The notes: generated from the sequence alone by a model not told the origin. Positions 1-11,627 are shown, counted from the first letter of the stretch. The stretch is 64,000 nt of DNA from Manihot esculenta (GCF_001659605.2 NC_035172.2:32973342-33037341); one strand, 5' to 3'. Numbers and translations are program-made.

Positions 1-1
1 T

Positions 2-2683
2 CCAGTGTTGTTTGTCAAGAAAAAGGATGGATCCCTTAGACTTTGTATCGACTACAGGCAGTTGAACAAAGTCACTACCAAGAATAAGTATCCTCTACCC
101 AGGATCGATGATCTATTCGACCAGCTAGCAGGAGCAGGTTGTTTTTCTAAGATAGATCTGAGATCGGGCTATCATCAGCTGAGAATCAGGGAAGAGGATG
201 TACCTAAGACAGCTTTCAGGACCAGATATGGGCATTATGAGTTCTTAGTGATGCCGTTTGGGTTGACTAACGCCCCTGCAGCATTCATGGATCTCATGAA
301 CCGAGTTTTCAGAGAGTACCTGGATCACTTTGTTATTGTCTTCATAGATGATATCTTGGTGTATTCCAGGAATGCAGAGGAACATGCCCATCATCTGAGG
401 ATAGTCCTGCAAACCTTGAGAGAGCATGGTTTATATGCCAAGTTCTCCAAGTGTGAGTTCTAGCTAAGGAGCATTTCATTCTTGGGGCATGTAGTGTCAG
501 ATCAAGGTATAGCAGTGGACCCCAAGAAGATAGAAGCTGTAGCCAATTGGCCTAGACCCACCACAGTGACAGAGGTCAAGAGTTTCTTGGGTTTGGCAGG
601 CTACTACAGGAGGTTCGTTCAGGACTTCTCTAAGATAGCGGCTCCTATGACCAGATTAACCAGAAAGAACCAGAGATTCACATGGTCTGACCAATGTGAA
701 GAGAGCTTTGAAGAGTTAAAGAGAAGATTAACTTCAGCACCGGTTTTAGCTCTGCCTACTAGTGATGAGGACTTCACAGTATTCTGTGATGCGTCCCGAG
801 TGGGATTAGGTTGTGTGTTAATGCAGAATGACAGAGTAATAGCTTATGCTTCTAGACAGCTGAAGAAGCACGAGCTGAACTATCCAACACACGATCTTGA
901 GATGGCAGCTGTTATCTTTGCACTCAAGATGTGGAGGCATTACCTCTATGGGGTGAAATGTGAGATCTTTACAGATCATAAGAGCCTACAGCACATCCTG
1001 AGTCAGAGGGAGTTAAATTTGAGGCAGAGACGGTGGGTGGAATTGCTTAGTGATTATGATTGCAAGATCCAGTATCATCCGGGAAAGGCAAATGTTGTAG
1101 CCGATGCCTTGAGCCGGAAATCATTAGGCAGTTTATCCCACATTACAGCAGAAAGGAGGCCGGTGGTGAAGGACTTCTACAGGTTAGTTGAGGAAGGGCT
1201 ACAGTTAGAGTTAACTGGTGCAGGTGCTTTGATTGCACAGATGAAAGTTACACCCGTGTTTCTGGAGCAGGTGGCTCAGAAACAACATGAGGATCCAGAG
1301 TTGGTCAAGATTGCCAGGACTGTTCAGTCAGGCAAGAGCGAAGAGTTCAGATTCAACAACCAAGGGATTCTCCGCTACGGGCATAGACTATGTGTACCAG
1401 ACGACATTAGTTTGAAAGGAGACATTATGAGAGAAGCTCATAATGCGAGATATAGCATTCACCCTGGAGCCACCAAGATGTATCAAGATCTGAAGAGAGT
1501 GTATTGGTGGCCAGCAATGAAGAGAGAAGTGGCACAGTTTGTGTCAGCCTGCGAGATATGTCAAAGGGTGAAGCTAGAGCACCAGAAGCCGGCTGGAATG
1601 CTTAACCCACTGCCGATTCCAGAATGGAAATGGGAGAATATAGCCATGGATTTTGTAGTGGGGTTACCGGCGACGTCCAACAGACTAGACTCCATATGGG
1701 TGATTGTGGATCGACTGACGAAATCGGCTCACTTCATTCCTGTCAGGAGTGGCTACTCTGTGGACAAGCTAGCGCAGGTATATGTTGAGGAAGTTGTGAG
1801 GTTACATGGGGCTCCTGTTTCTATAGTGTCTGACAGAGGACCCCAGTTTACCTCCAGGTTTTGGCGAAGTCTGCAAGAGGCTATGGGCACAAGATTAGAC
1901 TTCAGCACTGCTTTCCATCCACAGACTGACGGACAGTCAGAGAGGACCATCCAGACCATAGAAGATATGCTTCGAATGTGTGTGCTAGATTTTGGCGGAT
2001 CTTGGAGGCAGCATCTACCCTTAGTGGAGTTTGCCTACAACAATAGTCATCATGCTAGCATAGGGATGGCCCCATATGAAGCTCTGTATGGGAGGAAGTG
2101 CAGGTCACCAGTTTGTTGGGAAGAGGTTGGAGAAAGGTCCCTAGCAGGGCCTGAGTTAGTAGAGATCACGAACAGGGTGGTGCCCATCATCAGAGAGAGG
2201 CTCAAGACTGCTGTTAGTCGGCAGAAGAGCTATGCAGACGTTCGCAGAAAGCACATAGAGTTTGAGGAGGGGGATCTGGTCTTGTTGAAGGTGTCTCCAA
2301 TGAAAGGGGTGGTTCGTTTTGGGAGGAAAGGTAAGCTGGCTCCGCGGTACATTGGACCTTTTGAGATTTTGCAGAAGGTCGGAAATGTGTCGTATAAGCT
2401 TGATTTGCCTATGTCTATGGAAAGAATCCATCCAGTCTTCCATGTTTCGATGCTAAGAAAGTTTGTGTCAGATCCGAATAAGGTTCTCAGCGAACCAGAT
2501 GTGGAGATCCTAGGTGATCTCACGTATGTAGAACAACCAGTGCGAATCATTGACACCCAGATCAGAAAGCTAAGGAACAAGGAGATCCCGATGGTGAAAG
2601 TCCTCTGGAACCACCATAACATAGAAGAGTGCACCTGGGAGACACGGGAGTCTATGCTCCAACAGTACCCCCATCTCTTTTGA
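2..2683 (+). pseudogene. Element A: 5'-truncated Ty3/gypsy pol with an in-frame amber stop
   Basis: This is the 3' part of a chromovirus-type polyprotein; the window edge cuts it inside reverse transcriptase. In order one sees the RT fingers/palm with the catalytic F-I-D-D box (Asp codons 347-352), RNase H (about 770-1130), an HHCC zinc-binding integrase N-terminus (about 1430-1570), the DDE integrase core (about 1640-2000), and a C-terminal chromodomain-like segment rich in W, H and E (about 2535-2680). A single TAG at 461-463 interrupts the frame just after RT. The intact relative in this window (pol at 14218-17823) has Trp there, so TGG to TAG is the simplest explanation. The frame otherwise stays open to the TGA at 2681-2683, which suggests little decay. 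It is followed by a polypurine tract and the 3' LTR. Lineage assignment (Tekay/Del-like) rests on domain order and the terminal chromodomain. Confidence 0.93.
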
Positions 2684-2770
2684 GGTTAGTGTTAGCTTCT
2701 TTTGTTATGTGCTTTATGTTATGTTTTTACTCTGTTTTGAGTTAGAGAGGAACATTCGGGGACGAATGTT

Positions 2771-2786
2771 CTTAAGGGGGGGAGAA
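2771..2786 (+). other. Element A polypurine tract
   Basis: A purine run (AAGGGGGGAGAA core) lies directly 5' of the LTR start TGTAATACCC, in the usual place for priming plus-strand DNA synthesis. The same tract occurs, reverse-complemented, beside the 3' LTRs of elements B and C. Confidence 0.85.
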
Positions 2787-3080
2787 TGTAATACCCGGCT
2801 AGACCTCGGTATCGGAATTCCTACGTTCCGGCGGATTTTCCGTTGGAAGTCGGGATTCGAGGATGTCGGAGCTTGCCCTAAGGGTATAAGAAAGGTTTTT
2901 AAGATGTTTTTTAAGTGTTTTTATCATGTTAGCATGTTTTGAGTTAAGAAAATTGAGTTTTGAAATGAAAAGGCCAAGGGGACAAAAGCCAGGTTCGGCC
3001 GCCGAAGGTGAAGTTCGGCCGCCGAAAGTTGCATGGTTTCGCATGCACGTTAGGCCGCCGAAGGAAGAGTCGGTTGGCCA

Positions 3081-4518
3081 CTACAAAAGCCCCTTTGCCC
3101 GAGAATTGAGTGTTAAACACTCTGTTTTTGGGTCAAAGGTAGGTTCAAGCTCTCCTTGGTGTGATTTCTCATGTTTTCCTCAAATCTTGCATGTTTTAAC
3201 TTGTTTTGAGCTTTGTTTTAGAGATTTGAGCAAAAGGAAGCAAAGTTGAGCACTTGGAGATTTTGATTGAGTTTTCTCCTATCTCCAAGCTTGGATCATC
3301 AATCCTCTAGTTCGTCAAGAGGTAAGCATGGATCCTCACCTCCCCTTATGTTTAAAGTATGTTTTAAGAGTTTTTAGAGAGTTTTATGGCATGTTTTGGG
3401 GTATAAGCATGAGTTTGAGCATATGTTGATCATATGCGTTTTGTTGTTGTTTTTGGGGCTTGAACTAGTTTTTAGGCCTCTATATGCATGAGATATGTTA
3501 TATGTTAGTTCAGAACCGTTGGTATGCATGTTATGGGTGTTTGATAGGATTTGGAGGCTGAGAGCATGAGTTGTGCTCGGATTCTGCCTTTCTGGAGAAT
3601 CCAGGTTCGGCCGCCGAAGTAAGGTTCGGCCGCCGAACCCCTTGTGGAGGCAGTTTCGGCTGCCAAACCTTGCCCCCGAAAGCTAGGCTTTTGGGTGAGA
3701 AAGGGGCTTTCGGCCGCCGAAAGAGGGAGTTCGGCCGCCGAAAGTGCATGAGTTTCGTCTCTGGACGAGACTTTCGGCCGCCGAAGGTGCCGCCGAACAT
3801 GCATGAGTTTCGTCTCTGGAGGGAGGTTTCGGCCGCCGAACCAGCCGCCGAAAGTGCCCAGTCCAGCCTTCTTTTGCCCATTTTTCCAGGCATGCCTATG
3901 ATGTTTTAGAGGGGTTTTGGGGAGATAGTAGGAGTTATGTTTAAGTAAGTTTGGTCCTCATTTGAGTCCACCTGTGTAGGTACGGACCCGAGAGACCAAG
4001 GAGGCCCACAGAGTTAGAGTTACAGAGACTGCTCAGCAGTTGACAGAGGTGAGTGGAACAGAACTTTATTTTAAAAGTTAAGAACTGTTTTAGCATGATT
4101 CATGCATCATTAATGCCATGTTTATGTAGGATGCTTTGCATTAGTATTCACCAAGTTGATGCATTGCATTATTACTTGTATATGTGGATTGGACCGAGGC
4201 GATCTCAATAGCCCATAAGTCTGTCATTATTGTATGACCTGTGTGAGCTCCTTTGGGGCCGGGCATTTACCTTGGATGAGTCCTGTGAGAGCCCTTATAG
4301 GGTCGGGCACCATGAGTAGTTAGTGAAAGACCTGTGTGAGCTCCTTTGGGGGCCGGGCACTGACAGAGGGAGTTTTGGGATCATGTCCAATCCGAGATGT
4401 GAAATGTTTGTGCAGTGATGCATCATATGATAGCATGTTTTAAATGTGATTTTTGTTTATAGATTCCGCTCACTGGGCTTTAGCAGCTCATCCCTCTCCC
4501 TAACCCCATTTTTTCAGG
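3081..4518 (+). other. Putative two-intron LTR leader of element A
   Basis: Four splice-like sites occur in workable order: donor AGAG/GTAAGC (intron from 3322), acceptor TGTGTAG (intron 1 ends 3979), a 69-bp middle exon 3980-4048, donor AGAG/GTGAGTGG (intron from 4049), and acceptor TTTTTTCAG (intron 2 ends 4517). The same four sites, in the same order, are found in the diverged LTRs of elements B and C. Splicing is inferred from this conservation; no transcript evidence is available here. Confidence 0.5.
4236..4360 (+). repeat. Element A LTR minisatellite, three degenerate units
   Basis: Three imperfect copies of a unit containing TGTGAGCTCCTTTGGGGCC and GGGCA. The middle copy has diverged most. 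They lie in putative intron 2, where elements B and C carry longer arrays of unrelated sequence. Confidence 0.75.
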
Positions 4519-5616
4519 GTCTCAGAGAAGAGAAAGAGAAAGAGATAGCAAGGGTAAAAGACATATGTAATAGTATAGAATAGTGGACATGAGAATGATG
4601 TACAGTACAGAGTTCATGTAATGTATAGAAATGATGTAATAGCAAGTTATGTATTGAGTTATAGAATTGTGCTTGGCCCTAGTGTATGTTTATCCCTTTG
4701 CACATGATCATTTTATGATTGAGATAATGTTGTTATAATGCGCTAGGCTTGGTGCATGGTAGTCTTTCTGTAACAGCCCGGAAACCGGTACCCTTCCGTA
4801 ACTGTTCCAAACTGTTCGGCACTAGGATCCAGATCGGCTTAAGGCCGCCTAGACCCGTAGTAAGCCTGACATTCCTTCTATACATCTGGTCTAATCCTTT
4901 ACATGATCACTCTTTTCATAAAACTTTATACCTTTAAATGCCCCAGGCTTACCCCGAGGGACTGTGATTAAAAACTCTTCTTTCATTTTTTCCAAGCTCA
5001 ACGCATGCATGCTCTTATTTAGTAAGCTTGGCCATAAAAACCTCTGTAATACATTTCATACATCATAAAAACATTGCTTCCAAAACTCATGATCATGTAC
5101 AACTTATAGGATTAGCCAACCATAGACATAACATAACTCTATACATTAGGCATAGCACATCTCTAAACCATATTTCATATACTCTTCATAGCTTTACTTT
5201 ATCTCTTTACATTCATACATCTCATGTCCATACATTCTCATGTCCACAACTATACTATACATGCATACAAACATAGCATATCATCACTTACATTAACCTT
5301 ACATAACCATCTAGTCCATTACATCTCAAACATAACTCTTCATTACTTTAGTCTCTACCATCTTTAACTTCTCATAGCTCCTTCCTATCATCCATCACTA
5401 TAACTGGCCCTGCAAAATTGGGAATAGAGGAGAGGGATGAGCTTCTAAAGCCCAGTGAGCGGAATCCATAAAAACCATTCATTAAAACACATGCTCTTAT
5501 GTCATACTTCACATTACAATAATACACATCAAGGAAGAAGTTGTCACCTATAGCCCTCTTCCTAACTGACTCACTTGTAAAATTTCTTTTGTACTTAACT
5601 TTCTGAAAACAGATTT

Positions 5617-5990
5617 GTCAGGGCGATTAGGCCTCCTGACTGATTTCTGAAAACGTTTTGTCAGGGCGATTAGGCCTCCTGACTAGCTCATGAACACATT
5701 TTGTCAGGGCGATTAGGCCTCCTGACTAACTTCCTGTAAACATTTTGTCAGGGCGATTAGGCCTCCTGACTAACTTCCTGAAAACATTTTGTCAGGGCGA
5801 TTAGGCCTCCTGACTAACTTCCTGAAAACATTTTGTCAGGGCGATTAGGCCTCCTGACTAACTTCCTGAAAACATTTTGTCAGGGCGATTAGGCCTCCTG
5901 ACTAACTTCCTGAAAACATTTTGTCAGGGCGATTAGGCCTCCTGACTAACTTCCTGAAAACATTTTGTCAGGGCGATTAGGCCTCCTGAC
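5617..5990 (-). repeat. Element B left LTR minisatellite, nine 43-bp units
   Basis: Nine near-identical units each contain GTCAGG-(11 bases)-CCCTGAC on the minus strand, whose ends are complementary and can form a short stem. The right LTR has eight units, so copy number changed after insertion or during replication. Confidence 0.95.
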
Positions 5991-7284
5991 TGGCTCATGA
6001 AAACTGCTTTATGCTTGACTCTTCCATTACTCTTTTCTCGACTTTTCATGTCATACTGAGGGCTAAAGGGTTATTCAACATTCATCCGCATACTTATCCC
6101 GTTATGCAATGCAGCATCTTCATGGTTCTAGTGCAACAACCTATTATCTCATGGCATTCATGATGCATGTCTCATGTTCGTCACATTATTATCTTTTAGT
6201 ATTACCCATCCTAGCATTAACATGGCAATTATGATGCATGGATCATGCTGAAACATTCTTTAATTGAACACATGCATAGTTAGTCCCACTCACCTGGAAC
6301 CTCTGCTTTACTAACTTGGGCCAACTCTGTACTGTAGCTAAACACCTCTCCTCTGATCAAAACCTACACACAAGGACTCTTATGAGGTGTTAAACATCTC
6401 TAGCATAACTCTAAAACACCTTCCCAAAACCCTTCTAAAGCCTCATAAACATGCATGACAATTCATGCAAAGGAAGGCAAAACAGAGCACCTTCGGCGAC
6501 ACGTTCGGCGGCCGAAAGTCTCCTCCAGAGACGAAACTCACATACTTTCGGCGGCCGAACCTCTACTTTCGGCGGCCGAAAGTCCTATTACTATCCCTTC
6601 GGGTGCACCTTCGGCATCCGAAAGTCTCGTCCAGAGACGAAACTCAACCTTCGGCGGCACCTTCGACGGCCGAATGTGCATGACAGATCCGAAAGTCCAC
6701 CTTCCGAAAGCAGCCTTCGGCAGCCAAAGCCACCTCCACAAGGCATTCGGCGGCCGAAACTCACTTCGGCGGCCGAACCTGAGTTCTTCCAGAACCCAGT
6801 TCATGCACAAACACACTCCCTTAACCCTTCCTCACATACCCAACATGCATAAAACCTCCTCAAGACATGTATAGACCTCTAAACATACCCAAAGAGGCCT
6901 AAAACACTCTTAAACTCTAACAACAATAACATATAAACACATAGTGTACAAAGGGTCCCTAAAACCCTCCCATGCACACCCATGCTCATCTAACCCTTTC
7001 TTCCCATAAAACTCCTAAAACTATCCATCAAACATGCTTAAAACATCATAAAACGTAGAGATCAACCCTTACCTCTTGAGTTGGTGTGACTTCAACTTCA
7101 AAACGTGGAGCACCAAGCTTTGCAAGCTACAACTCCAAAATTTGCTCAAAACCGTCAAAACCAAGTTAAAGCTTACTAAAACTTTGAAGAATCATGAAAA
7201 ACTAAGAAATCATGCCAAGGAGGACATAAGCTCACCTTGGATGGGAAGAGGGAGAAAACTTTCCTCTTCCACCGCCCGAAGTGG

Positions 7285-7292
7285 CTTTTATA
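7285..7292 (-). promoter_or_regulatory. TATA box in element B left LTR
   Basis: TATAAAAG on the minus strand, about 310 bases inside the LTR and just downstream of the first GGCCGCCGAA cluster. It lies about 210 bases upstream of the first donor-like site. The position fits a U3/R boundary; the start site itself is not visible. Confidence 0.65.
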
Positions 7293-7601
7293 GAGGAGCT
7301 GGTCAACCACGTTCGGCGGCCAAACATGCAGGCGAACCATGCAATGTTCGGAAGCCGAACTTTTCTTTCGGAAGCCGAACTTTTCTTTCGGAAGCCGAAC
7401 CTCAAGCACTTTCGGCGGCCGAGTGTCACCTTCGGCGGCCGAAACTGCATTTTGTCTCCTTCGCCGTTTTCTCTTCAAAACTCAAAATCCTTTTTGCTAA
7501 ACCTTTTGAAAACCTTTGCTTAAACCCTTACTGGCAACTCCAACATCCGAAATTCCACCGGACTACAGGAATTTCGATGCCTGAGTAAGCCGGGTATTAC
7601 A

Positions 7602-7620
7602 TTCTACCCCCCTTAAAAAA
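7602..7620 (-). other. Element B polypurine tract
   Basis: Read on the minus strand this is a purine tract (AAGGGGGGTAGAA-like) abutting the 3' LTR. It is the counterpart of 2771-2786 in element A. The neighbouring inverted motif ACATTTG/CAAATGT is also shared by the family in diverged form. Confidence 0.75.
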
Positions 7621-7973
7621 AACATTTGTCCTCAAATGTTAAAACAACATATAACATATAAGCAAAGAAACATGCAAGCATGCAAAACTTAAAACTCAGC
7701 CTTGCTTCCTACTTCCATAAGCTTCTGCTACGCTACTCTGATCTTTCTTTTCTTCTTTCTTTACTCTTCGAAGCTCTGCTCTAACCTTTTACTTACCTGA
7801 ACCTGAATCCCTGGTCTATCCTGCTTTTCCCACACATCACTGGAACATTCCAGGGTGAGGTACTAGGTCAGATAAACCATCGTCTACTAGCTGCCTTACA
7901 GCACTACTCATCCACTTCTCTTATAACTCTTACCTCTCAAAAACTCTTAGAACTTATACCAACACATCAAAGT

Positions 7974-8747
7974 TCACAACATATGAGTGTATCCAAGAGT
8001 GAACATACCTAACCCCATTAGGTTTGATGTGTCAGTCTCCTGTTGAGTCCAGGTGAAGATCCGTATCGGAGCTGACGGATTCGCTCCAGGAAAACCTACC
8101 AAAGAAGAAGGTACGCCTCTCTCTCCACCTAGATTACTACCTTGATCCACAGCCGGAACTGCTGGCTGAGCTGCTTCTCCTGAAACTGTTTGCTGTGGCC
8201 GTGCCCTGTTACGCACAGTAGGACACTCACGTGCAAAGTGCCCTTCTTGTTTACACCGATAACAAGCAGTTGTCCGCGCTAGACACGTTCCTCCGTGCGA
8301 TCTTCCACATCTCTTACATCTTATAGGGCCTGAACCAGAGGCATCCAGACTAGCCTTCAGCCTCTGCCAAAACTTACCCTTCTTTGACCTTCTCCGACCT
8401 CTGGTCTTCTTCTTTCCTCTTGTGGCTGCTGTGCTCAGAGTGGAGGGATCAACTTCTCCTGTGCTTGAGTTCTTGGACTCCTTGGTCCGAACATCATCTT
8501 CTGACTTTCTCATACTTTCTTCATCTATACTTACTTGCAGACCTACATCCCTCCTCTGTACCATTTCTTCCCTGTTAACCTCATAAGACCTTTCTAGGTC
8601 TCTTGCTATCTCCTCTCTACTTGCTCTTGCCTCTGGCAATTCTGGGGAAAAGGTATCCATACCGTCCCATTCAGATGGATCTGACTCCACCGATTGACCA
8701 TCACCTTGCATCTCAGCTCTTTCTGAAACACGTAGGCCCACATGCAA
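7974..8747 (-). pseudogene. Element B gag remnant with zinc knuckle
   Basis: An open frame of 257 codons. It lacks the central capsid-like gag domain seen in element C (residues about 190-345 there). It keeps a lysine/arginine-rich segment (about 110-130) and two cysteine clusters: C-x2-C-x4-H-like CKRCGRSHGGTC, then a canonical CCHC knuckle CYRCKQEGHFAREC (about residues 160-173). After that the frame enters sequence matching the start of the protease region (R-I-F-T-x-T-Q-Q-E) and stops before the catalytic Asp. It could still be translated as a small nucleic-acid-binding protein, but no function should be assumed. Confidence 0.8.
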
Positions 8748-9114
8748 TCAAACAGAGCATCACGTAATCTCTTCTATAAACATATGTATTATGAATGCAT
8801 CTGTCACCAATACTCCTCAACCTAGCATACATGCCATGACCAACTGTGCCAAAAGCCATTTCTGGTCTCTCAACTCATCTCATATCATAACATAGCATAT
8901 TGAGGACTCAGGGATCAGTTAACATCCATACTACATCTAAAATGCACATGCATCAAACATGGCATTACACATCAACATGCAGGACAGGACTCCTTATCCT
9001 ATTCTAGTGGACATGATCTTTCGCTTAATCTTTCTTATTGTGCTTGCCTTACTAAAACAACCTCTTTCCGATGTGAGAGACCTTGCTCAACACACCGTAC
9101 TTATGAGGCCCTCT

Positions 9115-9126
9115 GCTCTGATACCA
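9115..9126 (-). other. Element B primer-binding site
   Basis: Minus-strand TGGTATCAGAGC lies two bases inside the right (5') LTR. It is the standard complement of the plant initiator tRNA-Met 3' end, and fixes the element's orientation. Confidence 0.93.
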
Positions 9127-9976
9127 ACTGTAACAGCCCGGAAACCGGTACCCTTCCGTAACGGTTCCAAACTGTTCGGCACTAGGATCCAGATCGGCTT
9201 AAGGCCGCCTAGACCCGTAGTAAGCCTGACATTCCTTCTATACATCTGGTCTAATCCTTTACATGATCACTCTTTTCATAAAACTTTATACCTTTAAATG
9301 CCCCAGGCTTACCCCGAGGGACTGTGATTAAAAACTCTTCTTTCATTTTTTCCAAGCTCAACGCATGCATGCTCTTATTTAGTAAGCTTGGCCATAAAAA
9401 CCTCTGTAATACATTTCATACATCATAAAAACATTGCTTCCAAAACTCATGATCATGTACAACTTATAGGATTAGCCAACCATAGACATAACATAACTCT
9501 ATACATTAGGCATAGCACATCTCTAAACCATATTTCATATACTCTTCATAGCTTTACTTTATCTCTTTACATTCATACATCTCATGTCCATACATTCTCA
9601 TGTCCACAACTATACTATACATGCATACAAACATAGCATATCATCACTTACATTAACCTTACATAACCATCTAGTCCATTACATCTCAAACATAACTCTT
9701 CATTACTTTAGTCTCTACCATCTTTAACTTCTCATAGCTCCTTCCTATCATCCATCACTATAACTGGCCCTGCAAAATTGGGAATAGGGGAGAGGGATGA
9801 GCTTCTAAAGCCCAGTGAGCGGAATCCATAAAAACCATTCATTAAAACACATGCTCTTATGTCATACTTCACATTACAATAATACACATCAAGGAAGAAG
9901 TTGTCACCTATAGCCCTCTTCCTAACTGACTCACTTGTAAAATTTCTTTTGTACTTAACTTTCTGAAAACAGATTT

Positions 9977-10306
9977 GTCAGGGCGATTAGGCCTCCTGAC
10001 TGATTTCTGAAAACGTTTTGTCAGGGCGATTAGGCCTCCTGACTAGCTCATGAACACATTTTGTCAGGGCGATTAGGCCTCCTGACTAACTTCCTGTAAA
10101 CATTTTGTCAGGGCGATTAGGCCTCCTGACTAACTTCCTAAAAACATTTTGTCAGGGCGATTAGGCCTCCTGACTAACTTCCTGAAAACATTTTGTCAGG
10201 GCGATTAGGCCTCCTGACTAACTTCCTGAAAACATTTTGTCAGGGCGATTAGGCCTCCTGACTAACTTCCTGAAAACATTTTGTCAGGGCGATTAGGCCT
10301 CCTGAC
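9977..10306 (-). repeat. Element B right LTR minisatellite, eight 43-bp units
   Basis: Same hairpin-forming unit as at 5617-5990, with eight copies instead of nine. This accounts for most of the length difference between the two LTRs. Confidence 0.95.
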
Positions 10307-11619
10307 TGGCTCATGAAAACTGCTTTATGCTTGACTCTTCCATTACTCTTTTCTCGACTTTTCATGTCATACTGAGGGCTAAAGGGTTATTCAACATTCA
10401 TCCGCATACTTATCCCGTTATGCAATGCAGCATCTTCATGGTTCTAGTGCAACAACCTATTATCTCATGGCATTCATGATGCATGTCTCATGTTCGTCAC
10501 ATTATTATCTTTTAGTATTACCCATCCTAGCATTAACATGGCAATTATGATGCATGGATCATGCTGAAACATTCTTTAATTGAAAACATGCATAGTTAGT
10601 CCCACTCACCTGAAACCTCTGCTTTACTAACTTGGGCCAACTCTGTACTGTAGCTAAACACCTCTCCTCTGATCAAAACCTACACACAAGGACTCTTATG
10701 AGGTGTTAAACATCTCTAGCATAACTCTAAAACACCTTCCCAAAACCCTTCTAAAGCCTCATAAACATGCATGACAATTCATGCAAAGGAAGGCAAAACA
10801 GAGCACCTTCGGCGACACGTTCGGCGGCCGAAAGTCTCCTCCAGAGACGAAACTCACATACTTTCGGCGGCCGAACCTCTACTTTCGGCGGCCGAAAGTC
10901 CTATTACTATCCCTTCGGGTGCACCTTCGGCATCCGAAAGTCTCGTCCAGAGACGAAACTCAACCTTCGGCGGCACCTTCGGCGGCCGAATGTGCATGAC
11001 AGATCCGAAAGTCCACCTTCCGAAAGCAGCCTTCGGTAGCCAAAGCCACCTCCACAAGGCATTCGGCGGCCGAAACTCACTTCGGCGGCCGAAACTCACT
11101 TCGGCGGCCGAACCTGAGTTCTTCCAGAACCCAGTTCATGCACAAACACACTCCCTTAACCCTTCCTCACATACCCAACATGCATAAAACCTCCTCAAGA
11201 CATGTATAGACCTCTAAACATACCCAAAGAGGCCTAAAACACTCTTAAACTCTAACAACAATAACATATAAACACATAGTGCACAAAGGGTCCCTAAAAC
11301 CCTCCCATGCACACCCATGCTCATCTAACCCTTTCTTCCCATAAAACTCCTAAAACTATCCATCAAACATGCTTAAAACATCATAAAACGTAGAGATCAA
11401 CCCTTACCTCTTGAGTTGGTGTGACCTCAACTTCAAAACGTGGAGCACCAAGCTTTGCAAGCTACAACTCCAAAATTTGCTCAAAACCATCAAAACCAAG
11501 TTAAAGCTTACTAAAACTTTGAAGAATCATGAAAAACTAAGAAATCATGCCAAGGAGGACATAAGCTCACCTTGGATGGGAAGAGGGAGAAAACTTTCCT
11601 CTTCCACCGCCCGAAGTGG

Positions 11620-11627
11620 CTTTTATA
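11620..11627 (-). promoter_or_regulatory. TATA box in element B 5' LTR
   Basis: Minus-strand TATAAAAG in the upstream LTR, the copy positioned to drive the element. It lies between the first GGCCGCCGAA cluster and the first donor-like GTAAG. Confidence 0.65.

Larger units (their letters stand above)
2787..4768 (+). repeat. Element A 3' LTR, left portion
   Basis: The LTR begins TGTAATACCCGG right after the polypurine tract and is interrupted at 4768 by element B. It resumes at 21527 and ends ...GGGCTGTTACA at 21816, giving an uninterrupted length of about 2.28 kb (1982 + 4 + 290 bases). Seen inside: GGCCGCCGAA palindrome clusters at about 2995-3062 and 3605-3846, a weak TATA-like CTACAAAAGC at 3081-3090, donor-like AGAG/GTAAGC at 3321/3322, acceptor-like TGTGTAG at 3973-3979, donor-like AGAG/GTGAGTGG at 4048/4049, a degenerate minisatellite at 4236-4360, and acceptor-like TTTTTTCAG ending at 4517. 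The 5' LTR lies outside the window, so the insertion cannot be dated here. Confidence 0.9.
4769..7601 (-). repeat. Element B 3' LTR (left copy)
   Basis: Runs TGTAACAGCC...GGGTATTACA on the plus strand, i.e. TGTAATACCC...GGCTGTTACA in element orientation; 2833 bp. It contains a TATAAAAG box on the minus strand at 7285-7292, GGCCGCCGAA-type palindromes at about 7312-7443 and 6497-6780, splice-like sites bounding 6294-6363 (70 bp), an acceptor-like TTTTGCAG ending intron 2 at 5410, and a 43-bp hairpin minisatellite at 5617-5990. Confidence 0.93.

Noticed and set aside
5617..5990. Possible CRISPR-like regular array
   Set aside because: Regular spacing is that of a minisatellite: the linkers are themselves repeated, not unique spacers, and the host is a plant.
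6451..6874. Several overlapping Arg/Pro-rich open frames in LTRs of A, B and C (also near 3531-3909, 10767-11187, 13034-13311)
   Set aside because: All frames are open because the GGCGGCCGAA motifs lack stops; products are repeats of R-R-P-K or A-A-E and lie in LTR intron-like DNA.
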